From NCBI RefSeq assembly GCF_036347135.1, contig NZ_CP108938.1, forward strand, positions 5,642,001 through 5,706,000: 64,000 bases of DNA, given 5' to 3'. The translations under genes were made by a program, and so were the position numbers. This document shows positions 28,663 through 37,350 of the stretch, one piece after another (the stretch's first letter is position 1; each line of letters begins with the position of its first letter). Under the pieces are notes generated by a model, which saw nothing but the letters and a program-made list of their open reading frames with translations, ran no database searches and was not told the DNA's origin. Source of the stretch: Streptomyces sp. NBC_00775. GTDB lineage: Bacteria; Actinomycetota; Actinomycetes; Streptomycetales; Streptomycetaceae.

Positions 28663-28954
28663 GTGCCCTCACGGTGTCCCGGCGGGCGGCCTGTGAGTGG
28701 CCTTGTCGCAGTCTGGGGAGGGGTGTCGGATCTCCTGTGGGAGCGCTTACCCGGTGGTGCAATTGCACATATTAAATTGACCAGTTGTAGGTGGGCTGTA
28801 AGTTCCGCACTTCTGAAAACTTATGCGGTGACACCCGTCACATGCCACAGTCCTTGTTGCCCGAGAGGCTTGTGCGCTAAGGGAGTTGGGGCTGCGCGCA
28901 GGCGGTCGTACGCCGAGACTCCCACCGGCCCGTGAGCGTGTCCGCCGCCATTGG
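28663..28954. other. Intergenic region with AT-rich island
   Basis: No gene is visible. Bases 28760-28830 are strikingly AT-rich for this genome (CACATATTAAATTGACCAG, CTTCTGAAAACTTATGCGG). TTGCAC at 28763 followed 17 bases later by a weak -10 could be a promoter, but nothing convincing lies downstream on the plus strand before the convergent small gene. Confidence 0.4.
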
Positions 28955-29146
28955 TCATGCCTTGGAGGGGCTTTCGTCCTCGACGGCGCTCTCGGCGTCC
29001 TCCTCGCCCCTCTGGGCGGGCTCCATGGCCAGCCGCAGGAGCCGGTGGCAGATCGGGCAGTGGCGCGTCAGATGGCGGTACTCGGAGGCGGCCGCCAGGT
29101 GGGCACGGAGCAGAGCGCGCGTCTCGTGCCTAGCGGACGCCGCCAT
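28955..29146 (-). CDS. Small CPxCH-motif protein
   Basis: 63 aa starting MAASARHETRALLRAHLAAA, with ATG 29146 preceded by GGAGGTGCGT. The central motif HLTRHCPICHRLLRLAME has CPxCH followed by basic residues, which could bind zinc or haem-like ligands or be a redox pair. The C-terminus is acidic (EEDAESAVEDE). I believe it belongs to a small Streptomyces-specific family found next to bldC, without known function. Coding status is supported by codon bias and a good ribosome-binding site. Confidence 0.75.
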   Translation of the reverse strand: MAASARHETRALLRAHLAAASEYRHLTRHCPICHRLLRLAMEPAQRGEEDAESAVEDESPSKA

Positions 29147-29223
29147 ACGCACCTCCGGGGGGCTGGGGAGACGAGAACCCTGGCTTCCGGGGTACCGGCG
29201 GAATGTGACGCCGTCAAGGTGTC

Positions 29224-29470
29224 TCGCCCCCGCCGCCCCTACCCGTCCCATCCCTGGGGGCTGCGCCCCCAGACCCCCCTAAAAGATTGTGCAGTTCCCC
29301 GCGCCCCTGAAGAACTGGGGGCGGGCGGGGGATCGCGGGGCGAAGCCCCGCGCCTTAGGGGCGCGGGGAACTGCGCGACCAGCCCCCACCCACCCGCAGC
29401 CGACACGCAACCCCCGGGGTCGAAGGGGCGGCGTCCCTGGGGATGGGACGGGTAGGGGCGGCGGGGGCGA
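29224..29470 (-). repeat. Composite dispersed palindromic element, copy 3 (with internal insert)
   Basis: Same outer inverted arms as copy 1. Here the central palindrome is split: left arm about 29290-29308 and right arm 29357-29376 are separated by a 48-base insert containing its own GCGGGG...CCCCGC hairpin. The copy near 63.83 kb carries a similar insert. Confidence 0.82.
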
Positions 29471-29476
29471 AACAGA

Positions 29477-29510
29477 AGAGCCCCGCATCCGTTGCCGGAT
29501 GCGGGGCTCT
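29477..29510. terminator. Terminator downstream of tRNA-Asp
   Basis: 14-bp perfect arms (AGAGCCCCGCATCC at 29477-29490 and its complement at 29497-29510), ten bases beyond the tRNA 3' end on the minus strand. Confidence 0.8.
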
Positions 29511-29520
29511 GTCTTTGTTG

Positions 29521-29595
29521 CGGTCCTGACGGGATTTGAACCCGCGGCCTCCACCTTGACAGGGTGGCGAGCACTCCAAACTGCTCCACAGGACC
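29521..29595 (-). tRNA. tRNA-Asp(GTC)
   Basis: 75-nt gene with acceptor GGTCCTG/CAGGACC, anticodon loop CTGTCAA (GTC), T-loop TTCAAAT and discriminator G; CCA is not encoded (CAA). It is identical to the tRNA-Asp at 34865-34939. Confidence 0.96.
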
Positions 29596-29689
29596 AGGTT
29601 TCGCGGCACTTCGCGGTGCGCCGTGCTGCGAAATGAGACTGTACAGGAGGGTGAGCCCGGGGTCGAACTCACCCACCGTGCAGGCCCCG

Positions 29690-32600
29690 TTACGGAACAG
29701 CCGCGTCGATCGCCTTCACGATCCGCTTGTCGGACACGGGATACGCCGTGCCGAGCGCATGGGCGAAATAGCTGACCCGGAGCTCCTCGATCATCCAGCG
29801 GATGTCCAGGACCGAGAAGGGGACCGGCCGGCCCTGCGGGAGTTGCTCCAGGAGCCAGGCGTACTCGTCCTGCATCTCGTGGACCTTCTCCATACGGGTG
29901 GTGTCCCGCTGGACATTGGTCGGCATCTGCTGGAGCCGCCGGTCCGCGGCGACCAGATAGCGCATCAGGTCCGGCAGCCGGCGGAGCCCCGTCGCCGTCA
30001 CGAAGCCCGGCTTCACCAGGGCGTCCAGCTGGCTGCGTACGTCCGTGAGGTTGGCGAGGAGCGTCGGACTCTTCACGCCCTTCAGACGGCGCTCACAGGC
30101 CTGCCAGGCGGCAAGAACCTGCTGCACCTGCCCGACCGTACGGACCGTCGTGTCGACGATCTCGGCGCGCACCTTGTCGTACAGCTTCCGGTACGACTCC
30201 TCGTCCCACGCCGGCCCCCCGAAGTCCCCGATCAGCTTGTCCGCCGCCGCCATCGCGCAGTCGTCGAAGAGGGCCTGGATCGAGCCGTGCGGGTTCGCGG
30301 ACAGGGCGAGCTTCTGGGCGTTGGTGAGCTTGTCCGACGCGAACTTGCCCGGGTTCACCGGGATGTTGCGCAGGATCAGCCGCCGCGTGCCCTTCCACAT
30401 CGCCTGCGCCTGCTCGGCCTCCGTGTCGAAGAGCCGTACGGAGACGGTGTTCGCCGTCGGTCCGTCGTCGACCAGGGCCGGGTACGCCTTCACGGGCTGG
30501 CCGGCGCGGCGGGTCTCGAAGAGGCGCGTGAGCGAGCCGATCGTCCAGTCCGTCAGGCCCGAGCGCTCCAGGGACTCGCCGCCCTCGCGCTCCGCCGTCG
30601 CCGCCGCGGCCTGCGAGATCGCCTTGCGCGCCTTCGGCTTCAGCTGGAGCTTCAGCGCCTCCAGGTCCTTGTCCTCGGCGAGGTTGCGGCGCCGCTCGTC
30701 GACGATCCGGAAGGTGATCTTCAGGTGGTCGGGGAGCCGGGACCAGTCGAAGTCGTCGGCCGTGAGCGGGACACCGACCATGCGCTTCAGCTCGCGCGCC
30801 AGGGTCAGGGTGAGGGGCTCCTGGAGGGGGACGGCCTGGTCCAGGAACCTCGTCGCGAAGTTCGGGGCGGGGACGTAGTGGCGGCGGATCGGCTTCGGGA
30901 GCGAGCGGATCAGCTCCGTGACGACCTGTTCCCGCAGGCCCGGGATCTGCCAGTCGAAGCCCTCGTCCGTGACCTGGTTGAGGACCTGGAGCGGGATGTG
31001 GACCGTGACGCCGTCGGCGTCCGCGCCCGGCTCGAACTGGTACGTCACGCGGAACTTCAGCGGCCCCTGCCGCCAGGAGTCCGGATAGTCGTCCTTGCTG
31101 ACATCCCCCGCGCGCTCGTTGATCAGCATCGAGCGCTCGAAGTCGAGCAGCTCGGGCTCCTCGTGGCGCTTGTGCTTCCACCAGGAGTCGAAGTGCGCGC
31201 CGGACACGACGTGCTCGGGCACCCGCTGGTCGTAGAAGTCGAAGAGCGTCTCGTCGTCGACCAGGATGTCCCGGCGCCGGGCGCGGTGCTCCAACTCCTC
31301 GACCTCGGTGAGGAGCTTGCGGTTGTCGGCGAAGAACTTGTGGTGCGTACGCCAGTCGCCCTCGACGAGCGCGTTGCGGATGAACAGCTCGCGGGACGTC
31401 TCCGGGTCGATCCGCCCGTAGTTGACCTTCCGCTGGGCGACGATCGGGACGCCGTACAGCGTGACCTTCTCGTACGCCATCACCGCGGCCTGGTCCTTCT
31501 CCCAGTGCGGTTCGCTGTACGTCCGCTTGAGGAGGTGTTCCGCGAGGGGCTCGACCCACTCCGGCTCGATCCTGGCGTTGACGCGGGCCCAGAGGCGGGA
31601 GGTCTCGACGAGCTCCGCGGACATCACGAAGCGTGGGGGCTTCTTGAAGAGCGCCGACCCCGGGAAGATCGCGAACTTGGCGCTGCGGGCGCCCAGGTAG
31701 TCGTTCTTCGCCGTGCTTCTCCCGCCCTCTCCTGCGGACTCCTTCACGTCCTTCATGCCGACGTGGGAGAGCAGGCCGGCCAGGAGGGAGACATGGACGC
31801 TCTGGTCCGGCGCGTCGTCCTCGTTGAGGTGGATGCCCATCTGCTTGGCGACCGTGCGCAGCTGGGTGTAGATGTCCTGCCACTCGCGGATGCGCAGGAA
31901 GTTCAGGTACTCCTGCTTGCACATACGGCGGAAGGCGGACGAGCCGCGCTCCTTCTGCTGTTCGCGGACGTACCGCCACAGGTTCAGGAAGGCGAGGAAG
32001 TCGCTCGTCTCGTCCTTGAAGCGGGCGTGCTGCTGGTCGGCCTGCGTCTGCTTGTCGGACGGGCGCTCGCGCGGGTCCTGGATGGAGAGCGCGGCCGCGA
32101 TCACCATGACCTCGCGCACGCAGCCGTTCTTGTCGGCCTCCAGGACCATGCGGGCCAGCCGGGGGTCGACGGGGAGCTGGGCGAGCTTGCGGCCGGTCTG
32201 GGTGAGGCGCTTGCGTGCGTCCTTCTCGGACGGGTCCAGCGCGTTCAGCTCCTGGAGGAGCTGGACGCCGTCGCGGATGTTGCGGTGGTCGGGCGGGTCG
32301 ATGAAGGGGAACTTCTCGATGTCGCCCAGGCCGGCCGCCGTCATCTGGAGGATGACCGAGGCGAGATTCGTACGGAGGATTTCCGCGTCCGTGAACTCCG
32401 GGCGGGCGTTGAAGTCGTCCTCGGAGTACAGGCGGATGCAGATGCCGTCGGACGTACGGCCGCAGCGGCCCTTGCGCTGGTTGGCGCTGGCCTGCGAGAT
32501 CGCCTCGATGGGGAGGCGCTGGACCTTGGTGCGGTGGCTGTAGCGGGAGATACGGGCGGTGCCCGGGTCGATGACGTACTTGATGCCCGGGACGGTGAGC

Positions 32601-33667
32601 GAGGTCTCGGCGACGTTGGTCGCGAGAACGATCCTGCGGCCCGTGTGCTGCTGGAACACGCGGTGCTGCTCGGCGTGCGAGAGGCGGGCGTAGAGGGGGA
32701 GTACCTCGGTGAAGCGGTAGTTCTTCTTGGTGAGGGCGTCGGCCGTGTCGCGGATCTCGCGTTCGCCGGAGAGGAAGACGAGGATGTCGCCCTTGCCCTC
32801 GGCCTGGAGCTCCTCGACCGCGTCCGTGATCGCGGTGATCTGGTCGCGGTCGGCGTCGTCGCCCTCCTCTTCGAGGAGGGGGCGGTAGCGGACCTCCACG
32901 GGGTAGGTGCGGCCGCTGACCTCGACGATCGGGGCGTCGCCGAAGTGCCGGGAGAAGCGCTCGGGGTCGATGGTCGCGGAGGTGATGACGACCTTGAGAT
33001 CCGGGCGCTTGGGCAGCAGCTGGGCGAGGTAGCCCAGCAGGAAGTCGATGTTGAGGGAGCGCTCGTGGGCCTCGTCGATGATGATCGTGTCGTACGCGCG
33101 CAGCTCGCGGTCCGTCTGGATCTCGGCGAGCAGGATGCCGTCCGTCATGAGCTTGACGAAGGTGCCGTCCGGGTTCACCTGGTCGGTGAAGCGGACCTTC
33201 CAGCCGACGGCCTCACCGAGCGGGGTGTCCAGCTCCTCGGCGACGCGCTCGGCGACGGTGCGGGCGGCGATGCGGCGGGGCTGGGTGTGGCCGATCATGC
33301 CGCGGACGCCGCGGCCCAGTTCGAGACAGATCTTGGGGATCTGGGTCGTCTTTCCGGACCCGGTCTCACCGGCGACGATGACGACCTGGTGATCACGGAT
33401 GGCGTCCGCGATCACGTCCTTCTTCTGGCTGACGGGGAGCTGCTCGGGGTACGTGACGGCGGGCACGCGCGTGCGGCGCTCGGCCATACGGACCTCGACC
33501 TTGGCGACCTCCGCCTCGATCTCGGCAAGCACGGCGGAGCGGGCCTCGGGCTTGCGGATCTTGCGCGCGCCTTCGAGCCTGCGCCCGAGCCGGTGCGCGT
33601 CGCGCAGGGACAGCTCGGCCAGACGGGGGGCGAGATCGCCGAGGGCGGGGGCGGGATGCGTAGACAT
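29690..33667 (-). CDS. hrpA: ATP-dependent RNA helicase HrpA
   Basis: 1325-aa DEAH-box helicase, matching the length of bacterial HrpA. The N-terminal RecA domain has Walker A GETGSGKTTQIPKI (about residue 81), DEAH in IIIDEAHERSLNIDFLLGYL and SAT in VITSATIDPERFS. RecA domain 2 has ATNVAETSLTVPGIKYVID and the QRKGRCGRTSDG motif. The winged-helix, OB-fold and DUF3418-type C-terminal parts follow. HrpA acts in mRNA processing and ribosome rescue in enterobacteria; its Streptomyces role is not established here. It is a single gene reading toward tRNA-Asp. Confidence 0.97.
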   Translation of the reverse strand: MSTHPAPALGDLAPRLAELSLRDAHRLGRRLEGARKIRKPEARSAVLAEIEAEVAKVEVRMAERRTRVPAVTYPEQLPVSQKKDVIADAIRDHQVVIVAGETGSGKTTQIPKICLELGRGVRGMIGHTQPRRIAARTVAERVAEELDTPLGEAVGWKVRFTDQVNPDGTFVKLMTDGILLAEIQTDRELRAYDTIIIDEAHERSLNIDFLLGYLAQLLPKRPDLKVVITSATIDPERFSRHFGDAPIVEVSGRTYPVEVRYRPLLEEEGDDADRDQITAITDAVEELQAEGKGDILVFLSGEREIRDTADALTKKNYRFTEVLPLYARLSHAEQHRVFQQHTGRRIVLATNVAETSLTVPGIKYVIDPGTARISRYSHRTKVQRLPIEAISQASANQRKGRCGRTSDGICIRLYSEDDFNARPEFTDAEILRTNLASVILQMTAAGLGDIEKFPFIDPPDHRNIRDGVQLLQELNALDPSEKDARKRLTQTGRKLAQLPVDPRLARMVLEADKNGCVREVMVIAAALSIQDPRERPSDKQTQADQQHARFKDETSDFLAFLNLWRYVREQQKERGSSAFRRMCKQEYLNFLRIREWQDIYTQLRTVAKQMGIHLNEDDAPDQSVHVSLLAGLLSHVGMKDVKESAGEGGRSTAKNDYLGARSAKFAIFPGSALFKKPPRFVMSAELVETSRLWARVNARIEPEWVEPLAEHLLKRTYSEPHWEKDQAAVMAYEKVTLYGVPIVAQRKVNYGRIDPETSRELFIRNALVEGDWRTHHKFFADNRKLLTEVEELEHRARRRDILVDDETLFDFYDQRVPEHVVSGAHFDSWWKHKRHEEPELLDFERSMLINERAGDVSKDDYPDSWRQGPLKFRVTYQFEPGADADGVTVHIPLQVLNQVTDEGFDWQIPGLREQVVTELIRSLPKPIRRHYVPAPNFATRFLDQAVPLQEPLTLTLARELKRMVGVPLTADDFDWSRLPDHLKITFRIVDERRRNLAEDKDLEALKLQLKPKARKAISQAAAATAEREGGESLERSGLTDWTIGSLTRLFETRRAGQPVKAYPALVDDGPTANTVSVRLFDTEAEQAQAMWKGTRRLILRNIPVNPGKFASDKLTNAQKLALSANPHGSIQALFDDCAMAAADKLIGDFGGPAWDEESYRKLYDKVRAEIVDTTVRTVGQVQQVLAAWQACERRLKGVKSPTLLANLTDVRSQLDALVKPGFVTATGLRRLPDLMRYLVAADRRLQQMPTNVQRDTTRMEKVHEMQDEYAWLLEQLPQGRPVPFSVLDIRWMIEELRVSYFAHALGTAYPVSDKRIVKAIDAAVP

Positions 33668-34013
33668 ACGCGGTCCAGGATCTCACCTCGGCGAAATTCC
33701 TGGCGAACGCTTTTGCGTGGGGCCTTGGGCGGGGCGCGTGGGGCGCCGTGGGTGGGGCGCCTGGGGTGGGGTGTGGGGCGGGGCCGGGTCGGAGGTATCC
33801 GTCCTCGGTCGGGCGCGGAATCGGTCGCGTTTCAAGGGGACGGCGGTGACGCGCCAGCCGCTGCGGGCGGACACCTCCGACCCGGCCCCTCGGCGCCGTC
33901 AGCGGCTGACCGTGCGTGGGGCGTCCGTGCCGGCGCCGTGTCTGGCCGGCCGTGCGTGGGGATGTATGCGGCCGTCGTACGTGGCTGGTCCTGCTCGGGG
34001 GGCGGGTGTGCGG
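33668..34013. other. Non-coding gap upstream of hrpA with 16-bp inverted repeat
   Basis: 346 bases without a gene. It must hold the hrpA promoter. A perfect 16-bp inverted repeat lies at 33781-33796 (GGGCCGGGTCGGAGGT) and 33873-33888, separated by 76 bases. A G/T-rich, C-poor stretch (33718-33780) precedes it. Confidence 0.6.
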
Positions 34014-34352
34014 TCAGCCGTTGCGGGGGGCCGGGGGTGTGGGGGTCTGGGGCGTGGCGGGCTGTGGTGACTGGTCGCGGCGGGTGGAGTCGGCCTGGGC
34101 CATCGCCTTGGCGGTGTTGGAGACGGCCTTGATGCCCAGGTAGGCCGTGGTCATGGTGCTGACCGCCGTGAAGGCCGCGGTGAGGACGCCGATGATCACC
34201 GACTTGTCGCCGTCGAGACGCCATACGCCGAAGATCGCGACGCCGGCGATCGCGAGGTTGCTGAGGAGAACCGCCTGCAGCCCGTACCGGGCCCGGTACC
34301 GCTCCAGATCGAGCTCGCGCATCGGCTTCGATTCGCGATCGCGCAACACCAT
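34014..34352 (-). CDS. Small two-helix membrane protein of unknown function
   Basis: 112 aa. ATG 34352 follows GGGGGAAGCA and is preferred over a longer frame starting at 34415. After a charged start (MVLRDRESKPMRELDLERYR) come two membrane segments, AVLLSNLAIAGVAIFGVWRL and SVIIGVLTAAFTAVSTMTTA (about residues 28-47 and 53-75). The C-terminus is Pro/Thr-rich and cytoplasmic or external. Nothing identifies its role. Confidence 0.7.
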   Translation of the reverse strand: MVLRDRESKPMRELDLERYRARYGLQAVLLSNLAIAGVAIFGVWRLDGDKSVIIGVLTAAFTAVSTMTTAYLGIKAVSNTAKAMAQADSTRRDQSPQPATPQTPTPPAPRNG

Positions 34353-34447
34353 TGCTTCCCCCACACCCCGTAACACCGAGTCGGAAGCCAGAACGTAGCG
34401 CTGTGCCCGGGGCATGCCAAGTCGGCTCGCTCCGCTCCGGGCACGAC

Positions 34448-34477
34448 AAAGGCCCCGTCCTGATGGACGGGGCCTTT
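34448..34477 (-). terminator. Terminator downstream of tRNA-Phe
   Basis: Perfect 13-bp arms (AAAGGCCCCGTCC / GGACGGGGCCTTT) with a TGAT loop, three bases from the tRNA 3' end; minus-strand T-run TTT. Confidence 0.8.
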
Positions 34478-34480
34478 GGG

Positions 34481-34557
34481 TGGTGGCTGGGGCCGGGGTC
34501 GAACCGGCGACCTATCGCTTTTCAGGCGATCGCTCGTACCAACTGAGCTACCCAGCC
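34481..34557 (-). tRNA. tRNA-Phe(GAA)
   Basis: 77-nt gene with encoded CCA, acceptor GGCTGGG/CCCAGCC, anticodon loop CTGAAAA (GAA) and T-loop TTCGACC. It is an exact duplicate of the gene at 34764-34840, including flanking bases. Confidence 0.96.
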
Positions 34558-34581
34558 ACGAGGCTTCCGAGGAAACCTCAG

Positions 34582-34654
34582 CGGTCCTGACGGGATTTGC
34601 TGTGCCCGATTGCGGCTGCGCCGCGGGCGCGGCCTCCACCTCGACAGGGTGGCG
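34582..34654 (-). pseudogene. Decayed tRNA-Asp
   Basis: Reads as tRNA-Asp acceptor plus part of the T-arm (CGGTCCTGACGGGATTT, from 34582), then about 30 unrelated GC-rich bases, then the anticodon arm (GGCCTCCACCTCGACAGGGT) with one stem change. The D-arm and 5' acceptor strand are replaced. It lies exactly where a tRNA-Asp is expected in a duplicated Asp-Phe block. Confidence 0.8.
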
Positions 34655-34730
34655 GGCTGTGGCGGGTGCTTGATCTGGATTCTTGATCGGCGGCAGGCGT
34701 ACGAGTCCGGGCCCGGCCGGGTAAACGATC

Positions 34731-34760
34731 AAGGGCCCCGTCCGTTTGGACAGGGCCCTT
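34731..34760 (-). terminator. Terminator downstream of second tRNA-Phe
   Basis: 13-base arms AAGGGCCCCGTCC and GGACAGGGCCCTT with one mismatch and a GTTT loop, three bases from the tRNA end. It is homologous to the hairpin at 34448. Confidence 0.75.
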
Positions 34761-34763
34761 GGG

Positions 34764-34840
34764 TGGTGGCTGGGGCCGGGGTCGAACCGGCGACCTATCG
34801 CTTTTCAGGCGATCGCTCGTACCAACTGAGCTACCCAGCC
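34764..34840 (-). tRNA. tRNA-Phe(GAA), second copy
   Basis: 77 nt with encoded CCA, identical to 34481-34557. It follows tRNA-Asp and tRNA-Glu in the same orientation as part of one tRNA cluster. Confidence 0.96.
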
Positions 34841-34864
34841 ACGAGGTTTCCGAGGAAACCTCAG

Positions 34865-34939
34865 CGGTCCTGACGGGATTTGAACCCGCGGCCTCCACCT
34901 TGACAGGGTGGCGAGCACTCCAAACTGCTCCACAGGACC
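34865..34939 (-). tRNA. tRNA-Asp(GTC), second copy
   Basis: 75 nt, anticodon GTC, identical to 29521-29595. It lies between tRNA-Glu and tRNA-Phe in the cluster; CCA is not encoded. Confidence 0.96.
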
Positions 34940-34988
34940 AAGCTGTTGTGTGCGAACAAGCGAAGCTAGTGTCGCACACAGTGTTGCG

Positions 34989-35061
34989 TGCCCCCAACGG
35001 GATTCGAACCCGTGCTACCGCCTTGAAAGGGCGGCGTCCTAGGCCGCTAGACGATGAGGGC
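34989..35061 (-). tRNA. tRNA-Glu(TTC)
   Basis: 73 nt with acceptor GCCCTCA/TGGGGGC (one G-U pair), anticodon loop CTTTCAA (TTC), T-loop TTCGAAT, discriminator A and no encoded CCA. It is the first gene of the minus-strand tRNA cluster. Confidence 0.96.
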
Positions 35062-35141
35062 TATCGGCCCGCCTGGGCGCTTCTCAGCGCGTCGGGGACG
35101 TGAGAAGCATATGGGATGGCGGGAGGTATCGCCAAAACGGT

Positions 35142-36737
35142 TTACGGGGTCCCCGGCGGCGTGCTCGACGCGGGGCTCGGAGAGGGGGTCGCCCCGGGCT
35201 GGTTCTCTCTCGGGAGGTGGCGGCTGACCTCGGCCGTTGTCAGGCCCAGGCCACCCAGTTTGATCTCGTCCCAGGCCTGGAGGCGGCGGGTGTCGCGGTC
35301 GAAGTAGAGGACCGACGCCTCGATCGGGTCCGGGTACGTGCCCTCGACGGCGCGCAGGCCGCTGCCGCCCGTCGAGCCCTCGATGCGCAGCCGCGTGCCG
35401 TTCTTCATGACCTCCATGCCCTCGTGGTGGAGGTGGCCCGCCAGCACCATCGGCACCGCGCCGTCCGTCCGGCGCGCGGCCGACGGTTCGTGGACGACGG
35501 CGACGTCGGCCGGGGTGCCCGCCGCCGTCTGGTCGCGCAGCGAGGAGGCGAGCCGGTCGCCCGCCAGCTCCTCCGCCGTGTTGCCGCCGGGGGCCACCGC
35601 GCGGTCGGGGGTGAACTGCGGGTCACCGATGCCGGCGAAGCGCAGGCCCGCGACCGTGGCCGCCCGGCCGTCGTCCAGGACGTGCACGTTCTTCATGTGC
35701 TCCAGGTAGCGCTGGGTGAGCGGGGAGTCGTGGTTGCCGCGGACCCAGACGTACGGGGCTCCGAGGTCCGCGACGGGGTCCAGGAAGCCGTTCTCGGCCG
35801 CCGTGCCGTGGTCCATCGTGTCGCCGGAGTCGACGATCACGTTGATGGCGTACTGGTCCACGAGCGACGCGATGATCTTCCAGCTCGCCGGGTTGAGGTG
35901 GATGTCCGAGACGTGCAGGACCCGGATCGTGGTCGGGTCGGGTTCGTACGCCGGGAGCGTGGACGTGACGTCGTACAGCTTCGTCACGTTCGTCACCAGG
36001 CGCGCCAACTCCTTTTGGTAGACGTCGAATTCGCTGACGATGCTGCGCGCGTTGCCCACCAGCGAGGGGGCGCTGCTCAGCAGTCCGGAGAATCTCGGTT
36101 CCAGGACCGACTTGGGGTTCCAGGTGGCGAAGGCGGTCGCTCCGGACGCGGCCAGCAGGGTCAGGGCCAGGCCGCCCGCGGCGAGGGCGCGGCGCGGGCG
36201 GCGGTAGACCGCGAGGCCGAGCGCGGTGGCGCCGGAGACGACCGCGACGCAGGACCGTACGGCCAGGTCGAGGGTGCCGTGTTCGACGTCCCGCGCGACC
36301 TCGTCCTGGAGGCCGGACAGCCGCTCCGGGTGGTCGACCAGGGCCTGCGAGCGCTCCGGGTCGAGCTGGTCGACGGACACGTCCAGGCGCAGCGGGGCCT
36401 CGTGGCTGCGCAGCTCCAGCGCGCCGAGCGGGGAGACGTTGATCTTCGTACCGCCGGTGAGGGAGGGGCGCAGGGTCATGGTGGTGTTCATGGGGCCGAC
36501 CGGGACGCGTACGTTCCCCACGATCAGCAGCCCCAGCCAGGCGCCGAGGATCACGATGCAGACCAGGCCGAGGGCGCGGACGTACGGGTGCGGCTGGGGG
36601 ACGAGCTCGACCGCCGGGAGCGGGCGGCGGGCGCGGTAGTGGCGGGCCAGGGCGCGGGACGCCGTACGGGCGCGGTCGCGTATGCGGTGAGCGGCGGCGG
36701 TGACTACAGCGGGGACGGCAGCGGGGACGCGGGCCAT
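35142..36737 (-). CDS. Membrane-anchored metallophosphoesterase
   Basis: 531 aa. A transmembrane helix at about residues 53-75 (ALGLVCIVILGAWLGLLIVG) and two more at about 160-210 precede a C-terminal calcineurin-like phosphoesterase domain (about 265-500). All five metal-site motifs are present: HVSDIHLNP, VDSGDTMDHG, VWVRGNHDSP, VVHEPSA and LAGHLHHEGME. The C-terminal tail is Pro/Ser-rich. The N-terminal extracytoplasmic region is unrecognised. Substrate unknown; related proteins act on nucleotides or phosphodiesters. It is divergent from the zincin-like gene downstream. Confidence 0.92.
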   Translation of the reverse strand: MARVPAAVPAVVTAAAHRIRDRARTASRALARHYRARRPLPAVELVPQPHPYVRALGLVCIVILGAWLGLLIVGNVRVPVGPMNTTMTLRPSLTGGTKINVSPLGALELRSHEAPLRLDVSVDQLDPERSQALVDHPERLSGLQDEVARDVEHGTLDLAVRSCVAVVSGATALGLAVYRRPRRALAAGGLALTLLAASGATAFATWNPKSVLEPRFSGLLSSAPSLVGNARSIVSEFDVYQKELARLVTNVTKLYDVTSTLPAYEPDPTTIRVLHVSDIHLNPASWKIIASLVDQYAINVIVDSGDTMDHGTAAENGFLDPVADLGAPYVWVRGNHDSPLTQRYLEHMKNVHVLDDGRAATVAGLRFAGIGDPQFTPDRAVAPGGNTAEELAGDRLASSLRDQTAAGTPADVAVVHEPSAARRTDGAVPMVLAGHLHHEGMEVMKNGTRLRIEGSTGGSGLRAVEGTYPDPIEASVLYFDRDTRRLQAWDEIKLGGLGLTTAEVSRHLPRENQPGATPSPSPASSTPPGTP

Positions 36738-36877
36738 TGGTCCCGTATGCCCAAGTGTGCGGGCGGGTATGCGGTGCGGGCCCCGGCGGACGTGCGCCCC
36801 CGGTGCGACCCGTACCCGTCCTGCGGGGCGTCGTGACGCTCGTACGGCGTTGTCGCCGACTCTCGTTCGGAGGCGTC

Positions 36878-37246
36878 GTGCCGGACAATGGCCGTGTGCT
36901 GGAGATGACGCGCGAGGAGTTCGAGGAACTGGTCGCCGAGGCGCTGGACCGGATCCCGCCGGAGCTGACGCGGCTGATGGACAACGTGGCGGTGTTCGTC
37001 GAGGACGAGCCGCCCGCCGAAGACCCCGAGCTGCTCGGGCTCTACGAGGGGACTCCGCTGACGGACCGTGGGGAGTGGTACGCGGGGGTGCTGCCCGACC
37101 GGATCACGATCTACCGGGGGCCGACGTTGCGGATGTGCGAGACGAGGGAGGACGTCGTCGCCGAGACCGAAGTGACCGTGGTGCACGAGGTCGCCCATCA
37201 CTTCGGAATCGACGACGCCCGGCTGCACGCGCTCGGGTACGGCTGA
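36878..37246 (+). CDS. Zincin-like metallopeptidase (minigluzincin type)
   Basis: About 122 aa; GTG 36878 has GGAGG at 36869-36873, but GTG 36896 or ATG 36905 (MTREEFEELVAEALDRIPPE) may be the true start. The zinc motif is VHEVAHHFGIDD, a HExxHxxGxxD pattern, near the C-terminus (about residues 105-116). YRGPTLRMCETREDVVAETE precedes it. The protein is cytoplasmic and very compact, matching the small zincin family widely conserved in actinobacteria. Function unknown. Confidence 0.88.
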   Translation: MPDNGRVLEMTREEFEELVAEALDRIPPELTRLMDNVAVFVEDEPPAEDPELLGLYEGTPLTDRGEWYAGVLPDRITIYRGPTLRMCETREDVVAETEVTVVHEVAHHFGIDDARLHALGYG

Positions 37247-37350
37247 CGTTCGCCCGTTTCGCTCCGTGGGGCTGTGGGGCGCGTGTCTTCTTGTGGGCGG
37301 CGGGAGTTGGGCAGGGGGACTCCCCGTCCTGCCCTCGGAGGTGGCTGCCC

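Noticed and set aside
28955..29251. Longer start (98 aa) for the CPxCH protein
   Set aside because: The extra N-terminus overlaps the dispersed repeat element; ATG 29146 has a proper GGAGGT ribosome-binding site.
29564..34132. A 1522-codon plus-strand open frame opposite hrpA
   Set aside because: Antisense shadow of a high-GC gene; its protein is low-complexity Leu/Arg/Val/Asp with no domain, while the opposite strand encodes a complete HrpA.
34448..35061. Integrated element using the tRNA cluster as an attachment site
   Set aside because: No integrase, excisionase or plasmid genes; the duplicated tRNA sequence is explained by local tandem duplication.
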